DNA of 64,000 nt. Source: a virus. Shown here in pieces: positions 45,131-52,753 of this stretch (positions within the stretch are counted from its first letter, which is position 1; each line of letters starts with the position of its first letter). The stretch is from IMG/VR virus record IMGVR_UViG_3300032893_000012, positions 45,322 to 109,321 of that record. One strand, 5' to 3'. The notes under the pieces were generated by a model, which worked only from the letters and a program-made list of their open reading frames with translations, did not search any database and was not told where the DNA came from. Position numbers and translations under genes: made by a program.

Positions 45131-45166
45131 CCTTGTCAACCGTTGAATCTTATTTGGTTGACAAGG
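45131..45166. promoter_or_regulatory. Divergent promoter with perfect 11-bp inverted repeat
   Basis: CCTTGTCAACC (45131-45141) and GGTTGACAAGG (45156-45166) are perfect inverted arms around 14 bp. Each arm contains TTGACA on one strand, so the arms overlap -35 elements of the divergent rhomboid (minus) and 95-aa protein (plus) genes. TATACC lies 14 bp beyond the plus-strand TTGACA and TACTCA 17 bp beyond the minus-strand one. A dimeric repressor bound here could control both. Confidence 0.6.
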
Positions 45167-45244
45167 AAGGTCTGTCGTATACCATGCGTAGGAGCTCCAG
45201 GTCAGGACCCCGAGTTCGGGGACCCCCCAAAGGAGACACCCAAA

Positions 45245-45532
45245 ATGGCCAGAAAGAATTCACTTGCAACGATTCGCAACACCATGAGCGTCGCGGAGCT
45301 CCACTCCGTTTCTCGGGAGACGGCGCTCCTCGCGGCGAATCGGGAGGTCGCCTCGCTCGAGGAGGCGCTCGAGATCATCGACCGCGCCAAGACCGCCGCC
45401 GAAGCCGTATTCTCGACTACCGCCTCCGTCCACGCGCGACACGAAATCGTTGCGGCGGCCGTCGCGCTCAGCGGGGCGGTCACTCATCTGGGGGCGGCGA
45501 TCAAGTCGATCACCTCAGGAGGCACACCGTGA
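45245..45532 (+). CDS. Helical protein (95 aa)
   Basis: AAAGGAG lies 11 bp before ATG 45245. The protein is helical, soluble and Ala/Glu-rich. First gene of the plus-strand operon that follows the divergent promoter. No family recognised. Confidence 0.6.
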   Translation: MARKNSLATIRNTMSVAELHSVSRETALLAANREVASLEEALEIIDRAKTAAEAVFSTTASVHARHEIVAAAVALSGAVTHLGAAIKSITSGGTP

Positions 45533-45750
45533 CCCCGGTGGTAGTCGTCGGTCAGATCTGGATCGACAACGACAAGCGACTCGAGGGTAAGCGTGCCGTC
45601 CGCATCGATTCGCTCGATCACAGTCATGCGCACTGCACGGTCGGCTTGATCGTCGACGGCGCGTTCGTCCCTGCCAACCGTCGGACCGACATCCTTCTGA
45701 AGCGATTCCGCCCTACCGCGACCGGTTACCGGCTTGCTGAAACGCCATGA
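45529..45750 (+). CDS. Small unrecognised protein (73 aa)
   Basis: AGGAGG precedes GTG 45529, which overlaps the previous stop (GTGA). The protein is beta-rich (VVVVGQIWIDNDKR) with a basic end. It may be a small DNA- or RNA-binding barrel; not shown. Confidence 0.6.
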   Translation: MTPVVVVGQIWIDNDKRLEGKRAVRIDSLDHSHAHCTVGLIVDGAFVPANRRTDILLKRFRPTATGYRLAETP

Positions 45751-45956
45751 AGAGAAGAATTTTCGAAGCGCGTCTCGACGTCGAACGAGCCGCCCGCAAG
45801 ACAACCATCGAGCGCGCGCGCCGAATGACGGCCGAACTCCAGGAGCACGAGAAGCTTCGCAAGACCCTCGAAGCTGTACGCGCAAAGCTCGAAGCGCATC
45901 GTGTGAAGCAAGAAGCGTCTCGCGATGTGGTGGCGCGCCCTCGGGGCGAGCCGTGA
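45747..45956 (+). CDS. Basic coiled-coil protein (69 aa)
   Basis: The ATG overlaps the previous stop (ATGA). A single long basic helix rich in Arg/Glu/Lys. No family recognised. Confidence 0.55.
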   Translation: MKRRIFEARLDVERAARKTTIERARRMTAELQEHEKLRKTLEAVRAKLEAHRVKQEASRDVVARPRGEP

Positions 45957-46327
45957 CGATGACATCCAGCGAAGCAAGTGAACTGCTCGGGCGTGTAATC
46001 GGCGACACGCCCGAGCAGCTCAAGTTCGCTCAAGCGCTCCGACGAGCCAAACAGGCGCTCGACATCCTCACAGTGCTCGATGAGCACCTCGGTTTGAATG
46101 AGCCAGTCACGATCGAAAACCGCGCGTTCGAATGGTGCGTGACACGCGGTCATAGAACGCATATTGGTAGCGATCCGACTGACGCGCTCGAACAGCTCTG
46201 CGCCACGCTCACGGCCGAGGCGCCTGATATCGAATGGGCAGCATGCCCCGGTTGCGGCGAGCTCAATCGTGTTGACGGGGGAGCCGTAGTCCACAAGAAA
46301 GGCTGTCGAGCCTTCGGGCGTCTGTGA
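45953..46327 (+). CDS. Unrecognised protein with Cys pair (124 aa)
   Basis: GTG 45953 overlaps the previous stop (GTGA); ATG 45959 is an alternative. Helical in the first half, with CPGCGELN and a later Cys (KKGCRAFG) suggesting a zinc site. Its stop codon opens directly into a 16-base run of A. Confidence 0.6.
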   Translation: MTMTSSEASELLGRVIGDTPEQLKFAQALRRAKQALDILTVLDEHLGLNEPVTIENRAFEWCVTRGHRTHIGSDPTDALEQLCATLTAEAPDIEWAACPGCGELNRVDGGAVVHKKGCRAFGRL

Positions 46328-46342
46328 AAAAAAAAAAAAAAA
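46327..46342 (+). other. Run of sixteen A residues between genes
   Basis: A homopolymer of 16 A lies between the stop of the 124-aa gene and ATG 46346, in a GC-rich genome. It may cause transcriptional slippage, weaken mRNA structure at the next start, or be a length-variable sequencing artefact. Confidence 0.6.
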
Positions 46343-46345
46343 GAG

Positions 46346-46540
46346 ATGGCACCCAAGAAGCAAGAACAGTGGATTCAAACCGCGATCCGTCTGCCCAAGG
46401 AGTTGCTCGATCGAGCAGAGAAAATCGCAGACACGATGCGCCAACCTGGAGTGAGATTCAAACGCGCGGACGCCATTCGCGTAGCGGCCACTCGCGGCAT
46501 GGAGATGCTCGAAAATGAGCATGCCGGTAAAAAGAAGTGA
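46346..46540 (+). CDS. Ribbon-helix-helix-like protein (64 aa)
   Basis: The sequence QWIQTAIRLPKELLDRAEKI followed by a second helix (RADAIRVAATRGMEMLE) matches the CopG/MetJ ribbon-helix-helix fold. GAG is almost adjacent to the ATG, so the upstream A-run may matter for initiation. A probable local regulator. Confidence 0.6.
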   Translation: MAPKKQEQWIQTAIRLPKELLDRAEKIADTMRQPGVRFKRADAIRVAATRGMEMLENEHAGKKK

Positions 46541-46725
46541 AACTGCCACCCGGATTCCCTGAGAAAATTTGGCTCGTCGTCCGTCCGAGCGGAGAACGTC
46601 ATTTCATCCATCGAGAGCCGCTCGAAGGAATGGCGGAATGGGCGAAGGGGCTCGATGCAACAATCGTCGAGTATTCATGTGGCACCGTTGTGCATACCCC
46701 ACCGCAACGAAGAAAGAACGTCTAA
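46537..46725 (+). CDS. Small unrecognised protein (62 aa)
   Basis: GTG 46537 overlaps the previous stop (GTGA). Beta-rich, soluble, basic C-terminus. No family recognised. Confidence 0.55.
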   Translation: MKLPPGFPEKIWLVVRPSGERHFIHREPLEGMAEWAKGLDATIVEYSCGTVVHTPPQRRKNV

Positions 46726-46726
46726 A

Positions 46727-46780
46727 ATGTACGAAGTCGACGCCTCATACCCATCAAAAGAAGGAAGACCAATACCATGA
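46727..46780 (+). CDS. Possible 17-aa leader peptide
   Basis: ATG 46727 begins MYEVDASYPSKEGRPIP and ends in a TGA that overlaps the ATG of the hydrolase gene (ATGA). Translation would couple to the downstream gene, whose own site AAGGAAG lies inside this leader. Confidence 0.35.
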   Translation: MYEVDASYPSKEGRPIP

Positions 46781-47574
46781 GAGTTCACCTGATGTGCATC
46801 GATGCACAGAACGATTTCACCGACCCGAACGGCTCGCTCTACGTCAAGGGCGGCGACGCCAACGTCGGACGCACCGCCAAGATGATCGAGCGACTCTTAC
46901 CGAAGATCACTGAGATCACGACGACGATGGATAGTCATCGGAAGATCGATATTAGTCACCCCATGTGGTTTCTGGACGACCACGGAAAGCACCCGGCCCC
47001 GTTCACGCTGATCACAGCTGCGGACATCGAGTCCGGCAAGTGGCGAACGACGCAACTCTCCGCGCGGAAGCGGACCATCGCCTACCTGAATGCCCTTGCG
47101 GCCACGAACCGCTACCCGCACGTCATCTGGCCGGAGCATTGCTTGATCGGCGACCAGGGGCACAACATCCATCCGACGCTCGCCGCCGCCATCCACGCTT
47201 GGGAAGAGAAGCGCTACGCGATGGTCGACGTCGTCACGAAGGGCTCGAACCCCTGGACGGAGCATTTCTCCGCCGTGCAGGCCGAGGTGCCCGATCCGGA
47301 GGACCCCTCGACGCAGGTAAACCGCCGCCTGATCGAGGCGCTCGAGAGCGCCGACATCATCATATGGACCGGTGAGGCACTCTCCCACTGCCTCGCAAAC
47401 ACGTTCCGAGACGTCGTGAAAAACTTCTCGGATCCCGCCTACGTGCAGAAGATGACGCTCCTCACCGACGCGACGTCTCCAGTGCCGACGTTCGAGAAGT
47501 ACGGCGAGGACTTCATCCGAGACATGACCGCGCTCGGGATGAAGCTCTCCACCACGACCGACATTCTGAGCTGA
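46777..47574 (+). CDS. Nicotinamidase-like cysteine hydrolase
   Basis: The 265-aa protein carries the isochorismatase/nicotinamidase catalytic triad: Asp9 (CIDAQNDF), Lys155 (VTKGSNP) and Cys205 (GEALSHCLANT). A metal-site-like MDSH is near residue 51 and IWPEHCLIGDQGHNIHP at 117-133. Nicotinamidases hydrolyse nicotinamide to nicotinate in NAD salvage. It is longer than many family members. NAD-metabolism genes occur in large phages; here it lies directly upstream of the vWA-PP2C-kinase triad. Confidence 0.85.
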   Translation: MRVHLMCIDAQNDFTDPNGSLYVKGGDANVGRTAKMIERLLPKITEITTTMDSHRKIDISHPMWFLDDHGKHPAPFTLITAADIESGKWRTTQLSARKRTIAYLNALAATNRYPHVIWPEHCLIGDQGHNIHPTLAAAIHAWEEKRYAMVDVVTKGSNPWTEHFSAVQAEVPDPEDPSTQVNRRLIEALESADIIIWTGEALSHCLANTFRDVVKNFSDPAYVQKMTLLTDATSPVPTFEKYGEDFIRDMTALGMKLSTTTDILS

Positions 47575-47587
47575 AGGGAAGACGACG

Positions 47588-48334
47588 ATGCCCATTCTAG
47601 GAGATGATGACTCGATGGAAACGCACCGCCTAGGCGGGAGCGGATTTCAATTTTCCGCCACGAAGATCTCGAACCTCGGAGCCACCGAATATACGCTGTT
47701 TGGATTGGCGGTGGACTCGAGCGGCAGCGTGAGCGGGTTCAAAGGAGAGATCGAGGCGTGCGTGAAGAGCGTCATCGAGAGCTGTCAGCGCTCCCCGCGC
47801 GCCGACAATCTCATGGCCAGAGTGATCACGTTCGACCATCAGATCGAGGAGGTGCACGGATTCACTCCGCTCGCGGATTGCCATCTCGCCAAGTACGCTG
47901 GCATCCTCAACCGTAGCGGCGGTACGGTGCTCTACGACGCATCGACCACGTTGATCGAATCCGTTGCTACATATGGTCGCTCGCTCATCCAGCAGGACTA
48001 CTGGGCAAACGGCATCGTATGCGTGATCACGGACGGACAAAACGAGCACGGGACGCTCACCGTCAAATCCGTCCGGGCGGCGCTCGAACAGGCAAAGCAG
48101 GGCGAGTGTCTCGAATCGCTCGTGAGCATCCTAATCGGCGTCAACGTCACGAGCCCCACGGTCCAGCGGGCGCTCGAAGCGTTCAAGAGCGAAGCTGGCT
48201 TCACTCAGTACGTCCAGACATCGGACGCGAATCCGAAGACCTTGGCGAAACTAGCGGGGTTCATCTCGAAGAGCGTCTCGAGTCAGTCGCAGTCGCTCGG
48301 TACGAAGATGGCAAGTCAACCGGTCACGTTCTGA
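47588..48334 (+). CDS. vWA-domain protein, TerY-like
   Basis: The 248-aa protein is one von Willebrand A domain. DSSGSVSG (43-50) gives the D-x-S-x-S metal (MIDAS) motif, a Thr-containing SGGTVLYDA loop lies near residue 111, and VCVITDGQ supplies the third acidic position. TerY-type vWA proteins act with a PP2C phosphatase and a kinase in phosphorylation-dependent complexes. Both partners follow directly downstream on the same strand. Confidence 0.8.
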   Translation: MPILGDDDSMETHRLGGSGFQFSATKISNLGATEYTLFGLAVDSSGSVSGFKGEIEACVKSVIESCQRSPRADNLMARVITFDHQIEEVHGFTPLADCHLAKYAGILNRSGGTVLYDASTTLIESVATYGRSLIQQDYWANGIVCVITDGQNEHGTLTVKSVRAALEQAKQGECLESLVSILIGVNVTSPTVQRALEAFKSEAGFTQYVQTSDANPKTLAKLAGFISKSVSSQSQSLGTKMASQPVTF

Positions 48335-48343
48335 AGAAGTACG

Positions 48344-49138
48344 ATGGAGACCGACAGCTTCTATCGAATGGGATCGACCCATTCGGTGTGCCAGGACTAT
48401 GCGGCTTCGGGCGTCTCTCCTTTCGGAGACGTCCGAGCCGCAGTCTCCGACGGATGCTCCACCGCCCTCGATAGCGACTGGGGCGCCCGCTTTCTTGCGC
48501 GCGCGGCCATGACCGAGAAGGAGATTGGAACCTTTTCGGTTCTCGATGCGGCGAAGGATATGATCGCGGCTTCTCGCCTTCCGCGTCAAGCGCTCCGGGC
48601 GACCCTTCTCATCGCCTACGTCTTGTCAAACGGCGAAGTGAGAGCCTACCGGTCCGGCGATGGCGTCATCGTGACGCGGGCGCGCAGCGGCTTCGTCGCG
48701 TACGAACGCGTGGAGTTCGAGGGAAATATGCCGCCTTATCTCTCCTACATAGGCGTCCATTCGGACGTCGATGAATATTACCAACTCTGTCGCACACAAA
48801 CGATCACACTCGGCGCGCGCGACCTCGGTGGCAAATGGACTCGGAAAGAGTCTCAGGATTTTCCCTCGGTCATCGGACATTCGTCTCTGCTTGGAAGCCC
48901 CAGAGAGCTCGATCTGGTGCTGCTCTTCAGCGACGGGGTCGAGAGCTTCCAGGACCGTGACGGCAACGTCGTGCCTCTAGAGACCATCCTCGATGAGCTC
49001 CTGGCGATCCGGAACTTCAAGGGGCAGTTCCTCGGACGAAGGTGCGGAGCGTTCCTGCAACGGACGTGTGCCGAACGTGGCTGGAAGCACAGCGACGATT
49101 TTTCGGTCGCTGGGATCTACTTCGGAGACACGCAGTGA
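48344..49138 (+). CDS. PP2C-family serine/threonine phosphatase
   Basis: The 264-aa protein has the PP2C motif series: CQDYA near residue 16, AAVSDGCST with Asp36 (metal), ATLLIAYVL, GDG, VLLFSDGVESF, and SDDFSVAGIYF near the end. These place the acidic residues that bind two Mn/Mg ions. It is second gene of the TerY-like triad. It probably removes phosphates added by the kinase at 49135 from the vWA protein or other targets. Confidence 0.85.
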   Translation: METDSFYRMGSTHSVCQDYAASGVSPFGDVRAAVSDGCSTALDSDWGARFLARAAMTEKEIGTFSVLDAAKDMIAASRLPRQALRATLLIAYVLSNGEVRAYRSGDGVIVTRARSGFVAYERVEFEGNMPPYLSYIGVHSDVDEYYQLCRTQTITLGARDLGGKWTRKESQDFPSVIGHSSLLGSPRELDLVLLFSDGVESFQDRDGNVVPLETILDELLAIRNFKGQFLGRRCGAFLQRTCAERGWKHSDDFSVAGIYFGDTQ

Positions 49139-50847
49139 AAGTCTTCGTCAAAGGCAAAGGGGAGATCACACTCACCCAATCGAATTACGTCGCCGAAGGT
49201 GGCCAGGCGGCCGTGTACCAGCGCAACGGTACCGCCTACAAAGTGTACACGGATCCGGCGAGCGCCATTCCGGAGGCGAAGTTCTCGCAGCTCGCCGCGA
49301 TTCAAGACGCCGACGTCGTGAAGCCGGTGGACCTACTCATCGATCCGAAGACCAGTCAGCCTATCGGCTACTCGATGCGTTTCGTCGACGACACCTACGC
49401 GCTCTGTCAGCTCTTCCCGAAGGCCTTCCGCGACCGAAACAGTATTGGGCCTGCCAAGATCGCGAAGGTCGTCGAAGAGCTCCAAAAGCACGTCTCGAAC
49501 ATCCATCGCGCCGGAGTCCTCGTCGTCGACTTGAACGAAATGAACATCCTCGTAAGCCGTGCGATCGACGCCGTTTTCATGATCGACGTCGACAGCTACC
49601 AGACACACGAGTACCGTGCGGAAGTCATCATGCCATCGGTGCGAGACTGGTCAGTCTCGTCTTCGGCCTTCTCGGAGCTCTCGGATTGGTTCTCGTTCGC
49701 GGTGCTCGTTTGCCAGCTCTATCTTGGGATCCATCCCTACAAGGGAACGCATCCCGGCTCAGCGAACATCGCCCCTGACCAGCGGCTCGAGTACCGGATG
49801 CGGAACCATGTGTCGATCTTCGACACATCCGTGAGTCTCCCGAAGGCCTGCGGGTCACCAGACTCGATCCCGGCCGTTCAACGAGAGTGGCTCCGGGCAG
49901 TCCTCCAGGGCGGCAAGCGTCTTCCTCCGCCTGTGACAGGGGCCGCCGTCGCCCCGGTCGTGCAAGCGCAGCAGGCGGTGCTGAAATTCGGCGGTCGACT
50001 TCTGGTCACGGAACTCCGAGGCTTCGAGGAACCGGTGCTCGCGTTCGCTGTGTCATCGGTATTCACGATGGCGCTCGTTGCGAGCGGCATTATTCTAAAC
50101 GGAGTGACTGCCACACGTGGCCCAATCGAGGGAACGATGCTCCTCGGGTTCACGCCGAAGATGGGTCGCCCAATCGCGTTGAATCTTCACCGAGGGATTC
50201 TGCGCCTGTACGAACTCGCTGACCGCCGCGTAACGGAGCTCCCGATCGCGGCGAAAGAGATCACGAAGAGCGGCGAGCGTTTCTACCTCCGAAACGGAAC
50301 ACAGGTGCTCGAGATCGACTTCCGTGAGCAACCCGACAAGCTCATTGTGACAGCGGGGCACCCCGTCGCGAATGTCCTCGAAAACGCCTCCCAGCTTTTC
50401 GACGGCGTAGCCATCCAGAACATGATCGGCTCGACTTTCATCTCACTCTTCCCTCGGACGCAGGCGGGATATCAGCTGCGGGTCCCTGAGCTCGACGGCT
50501 ACAGGATCGTCGAGGCGCGCTTCGAGGGTCGTGTACTGATGGTCGTCGGGACGAAGGCCGGCGAGTACCACCGGCTCGTCTTCTGTCTCGATGAGGCGTT
50601 TACGACGTACCGGCTAGTGACAACGTTCAGAAACAGTGCCCCGGGCGCTGTAAACTTCACCGTTACTGACTCGGGTGTTTGCGTGAGCGTTACCGAGGAC
50701 GAGAAGATCGTTGCATACCCTCCCGGCATGGCCAGCGAAGTAGTCATCTCGGATCCTGCCATCGGCGGCGACATGCGGCTTTTACGCGCTGACGGGAAGA
50801 CCGCCTTCCTACGGGGAAACAAAGTTTTCGCGATCACTATGAAGTGA
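49135..50847 (+). CDS. Protein kinase-like protein with C-terminal beta domain
   Basis: GTG 49135 overlaps the phosphatase stop (GTGA). Residues about 15-280 form a kinase-like domain: VAEGGQAAVY (glycine loop), Lys36 in AYKVY, DLNEMN (132-137, replacing HRDLKxxN), DVD at 151-153 (DFG-like), and a C-lobe SDWFSFAVLVCQLYLG. Catalytic acidic residues are conserved although the HRD His is absent. The remaining 290 residues are beta-rich, possibly a propeller. With vWA and PP2C genes it forms a TerY-P-like triad used in stress responses and predicted biological conflict. Confidence 0.8.
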   Translation: MKVFVKGKGEITLTQSNYVAEGGQAAVYQRNGTAYKVYTDPASAIPEAKFSQLAAIQDADVVKPVDLLIDPKTSQPIGYSMRFVDDTYALCQLFPKAFRDRNSIGPAKIAKVVEELQKHVSNIHRAGVLVVDLNEMNILVSRAIDAVFMIDVDSYQTHEYRAEVIMPSVRDWSVSSSAFSELSDWFSFAVLVCQLYLGIHPYKGTHPGSANIAPDQRLEYRMRNHVSIFDTSVSLPKACGSPDSIPAVQREWLRAVLQGGKRLPPPVTGAAVAPVVQAQQAVLKFGGRLLVTELRGFEEPVLAFAVSSVFTMALVASGIILNGVTATRGPIEGTMLLGFTPKMGRPIALNLHRGILRLYELADRRVTELPIAAKEITKSGERFYLRNGTQVLEIDFREQPDKLIVTAGHPVANVLENASQLFDGVAIQNMIGSTFISLFPRTQAGYQLRVPELDGYRIVEARFEGRVLMVVGTKAGEYHRLVFCLDEAFTTYRLVTTFRNSAPGAVNFTVTDSGVCVSVTEDEKIVAYPPGMASEVVISDPAIGGDMRLLRADGKTAFLRGNKVFAITMK

Positions 50848-50855
50848 GGAAGAAG

Positions 50856-51062
50856 CTAACGCAAAGCATTCGGAAATCGGAGCCGCACCGCCTCAGTCGG
50901 CACCTCGATAATCTTATCGGTGTGCGGCGGTGGCATCGAAATCTTAACTCGTACTCGAGGTCCAAGATCGTCGATAACGACTCCCTCACCTCGCTTCGCG
51001 ACAGCGACACCCTTGATCGTCTCCATGTAGGTGACGAGTACCATGCGGTGGAGCTTGCTCAT
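50856..51062 (-). CDS. Small basic protein (68 aa)
   Basis: Beta-rich with basic residues, converging on the kinase gene. No family recognised. Confidence 0.55.
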   Translation of the reverse strand: MSKLHRMVLVTYMETIKGVAVAKRGEGVVIDDLGPRVRVKISMPPPHTDKIIEVPTEAVRLRFPNALR

Positions 51063-51068
51063 TGAGAA

Positions 51069-51338
51069 TCACCGACGCCTCGAACGCTTGAACCGATCCG
51101 CCACGGTCTTCACGCTTGCCGATAGCTTCGGATCCGTGACGAAGTCGAAAATGGTCTTCGCGGCCTGAACGGTCTCGTTGCTGTTGTCCAGGATGCCGTC
51201 GAGCGGGCTCGCCAACAGATCGTACTTGGCGATAATCTTGACAGCCCGGAGCGCCGCCGCGATGCGTTCCTCTCGCGGCGTGCGCTCATCGACTGCCAAA
51301 GCAACGAGCCCGCGCGCCTTTTTGCGCGCGGCGCTCAC
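51069..51338 (-). CDS. Helical basic protein (89 aa)
   Basis: A helical protein with basic ends (SAARKKARG and RFKRSRRR). It overlaps the upstream stop by 4 bp. No family recognised. Confidence 0.55.
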   Translation of the reverse strand: MSAARKKARGLVALAVDERTPREERIAAALRAVKIIAKYDLLASPLDGILDNSNETVQAAKTIFDFVTDPKLSASVKTVADRFKRSRRR

Positions 51339-51535
51339 TTGGAGGGCTCGTACGGTTCGTCGCCTGTGTTGATCTTATTCAACGCCTTCTCGAGCTTCTG
51401 ATAGTGCTTGAAATCATCCGGAGCGATGACTGCGCGTTCCTCTTCACCGAAGATACTATCGAGAAATTCGCTCTTCTCTCGGAGAATCTCGAGATACGCC
51501 TCGTCGATCACTACTTTATTCTGCTTCTTTGCCAT
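51335..51535 (-). CDS. Small helical protein (66 aa)
   Basis: Lysine/glutamate-rich, soluble, helical. It overlaps its downstream neighbour (ATGA). No family recognised. Confidence 0.55.
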   Translation of the reverse strand: MAKKQNKVVIDEAYLEILREKSEFLDSIFGEEERAVIAPDDFKHYQKLEKALNKINTGDEPYEPSK

Positions 51536-51537
51536 TT

Positions 51538-51765
51538 TTACACCTCGTCCAGATCGTCATCATCATCTAGGTCATCGTCGTCGTCTTCGCCGAACTTCTT
51601 CATGTACGATTTGAGCATTCTGTCGGCGTACGCAATCGACATGACCGACATGTCCACGGCCACCTCTTTGGTGTCGCCGGGCTTGTCGGGTTCTTCGTAC
51701 TGAGCGGCGGCATCATGGGTCCACTCGACCCAGAGCTTCGCTTGTGCTTTTTTGCTGATTGCCAT
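51538..51765 (-). CDS. Protein with Asp-rich tail (75 aa)
   Basis: A short helical body (residues 1-58) ends in FGEDDDDDLDDDDDLDEV. An acidic tail of this kind can mimic DNA or bind basic partners such as the Arg-rich virion protein; that is only a guess. Confidence 0.55.
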   Translation of the reverse strand: MAISKKAQAKLWVEWTHDAAAQYEEPDKPGDTKEVAVDMSVMSIAYADRMLKSYMKKFGEDDDDDLDDDDDLDEV

Positions 51766-51799
51766 CGGTTGACGATTTACACCTGTCGAATGTCGAATG

Positions 51800-51970
51800 T
51801 CAACCGCCGGGAGATTTTCCTTTCGGGCGCGCCGAAACGACGTGTGCTGACCATGTCTGACTATTCTCTTTCAGCATCTTGGTCATCCACACGATCGCGT
51901 CGTCGACCGACGCCTCGAATGGGATCTGGACCTGGACGGTAACAAGAAAAGTGCTCTGTTTTTCGCTCAC
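51800..51970 (-). CDS. Small beta-rich protein (56 aa)
   Basis: GTG 51970 overlaps the stop of the DnaA-like gene by one base (TAGTG). STFLVTVQVQIPFEASVDDA is beta-hairpin-like and is followed by an amphipathic helix. No family recognised. Confidence 0.5.
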   Translation of the reverse strand: MSEKQSTFLVTVQVQIPFEASVDDAIVWMTKMLKENSQTWSAHVVSARPKGKSPGG

Positions 51971-52473
51971 TATAAGGCTCCGTAGCTCGCAGTCTCGGCT
52001 AGAAACGTTTCCGCCCAAATCCGGTGCAATGCATCACGTGGTCGTGCGAGCTCCTTCTCAGCAAGCGCGCGAAGCACGTCAATCCCCGCTGGTTCCTTGA
52101 GCTCAGAAAGGAGCCACTCGGCGGCAGCGTCGAGGCGCGCGTCTTCTTCCTGGGTACGCTCACGATGTGGCACAGGTAGGTAGAAGATCTTTTTGAACTT
52201 CTTGGCGATTCGCCCTATTTCGGTATCGTTTGCCATCTGCCGTGCGGCGTAGGTCATCGCGTATATGGCCGACTTGTGACTCTTTACACCGAACATGGTT
52301 GCTATTTCTGGATACGACGGCTGAGGAGTCCAGGTATTTCGGACGTACCACATCCCGATCCGCTTGGCAGCCATCGCGGTCCTGCCGACGTGTCCACTCT
52401 TCGTCAACAGCGCCTCGTCGAGGTTGAAGGCGAGCGCTAACCGCCGAACTAGCTGATCTAGCGCGTGATTCAT
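51970..52473 (-). CDS. DnaA domain-IV-like DNA-binding protein (167 aa)
   Basis: Residues about 8-80 follow the DnaA C-terminal domain: FNLDEALLTKSGHVGRTAMAAKR as first helix pair, then SYPEIATMFGVKSHKSAIYA, a helix-turn-helix with KSHKSA at the RDHSTV position. The C-terminal 85 residues are helical and unrecognised. No ATPase domain. With the similar protein at 17152-17409 it may act in origin recognition or titrate DnaA boxes. Confidence 0.65.
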   Translation of the reverse strand: MNHALDQLVRRLALAFNLDEALLTKSGHVGRTAMAAKRIGMWYVRNTWTPQPSYPEIATMFGVKSHKSAIYAMTYAARQMANDTEIGRIAKKFKKIFYLPVPHRERTQEEDARLDAAAEWLLSELKEPAGIDVLRALAEKELARPRDALHRIWAETFLAETASYGAL

Positions 52474-52481
52474 CTTCTAGA

Positions 52482-52511
52482 ATTTTATTCCTTGCGCAAG
52501 AGATATGTCAA
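52482..52511 (-). promoter_or_regulatory. Sigma70-type promoter with palindrome in spacer
   Basis: On the minus strand TTGACA (52511-52506), 18 bp, then TAAAAT (52487-52482) form a strong promoter for the DnaA-like gene. Transcription would start almost at the ATG (52473), so the message may be leaderless. The perfect palindrome CTTGCGCAAG (52491-52500) fills the spacer and is a likely operator for the divergent XRE regulator. Confidence 0.65.
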
Positions 52512-52530
52512 GTGTTACATCATCCGCAGC

Positions 52531-52719
52531 ATGGCGAAAACACGCCCCTGGGACGCAAGGCGAATCAAATCTCTCCGAAAACGAACGGGTGATACGCAAG
52601 AGGAATTCGCGCATCGACTTGGTGTCTCATGGGTCAGTGTCAGCCGGTGGGAAAACGGAAACTCGACCCCGACGAACGCGACTCAGCGTGCACTCGAGGC
52701 GCTCGAAGCAACGCTTTGA
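52531..52719 (+). CDS. XRE-family transcriptional regulator (62 aa)
   Basis: IKSLRKRTGDTQEEFAHRLGVSWVSVSRWENG is a standard XRE helix-turn-helix covering nearly the whole protein, as in small phage repressors. ATG 52531 starts MAKTRPW. Divergent from the DnaA-like gene, with the palindromic operator between them. Confidence 0.8.
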   Translation: MAKTRPWDARRIKSLRKRTGDTQEEFAHRLGVSWVSVSRWENGNSTPTNATQRALEALEATL

Positions 52720-52753
52720 TGGTCATCACCATCATGGAGAAAGAAAAAACAGC

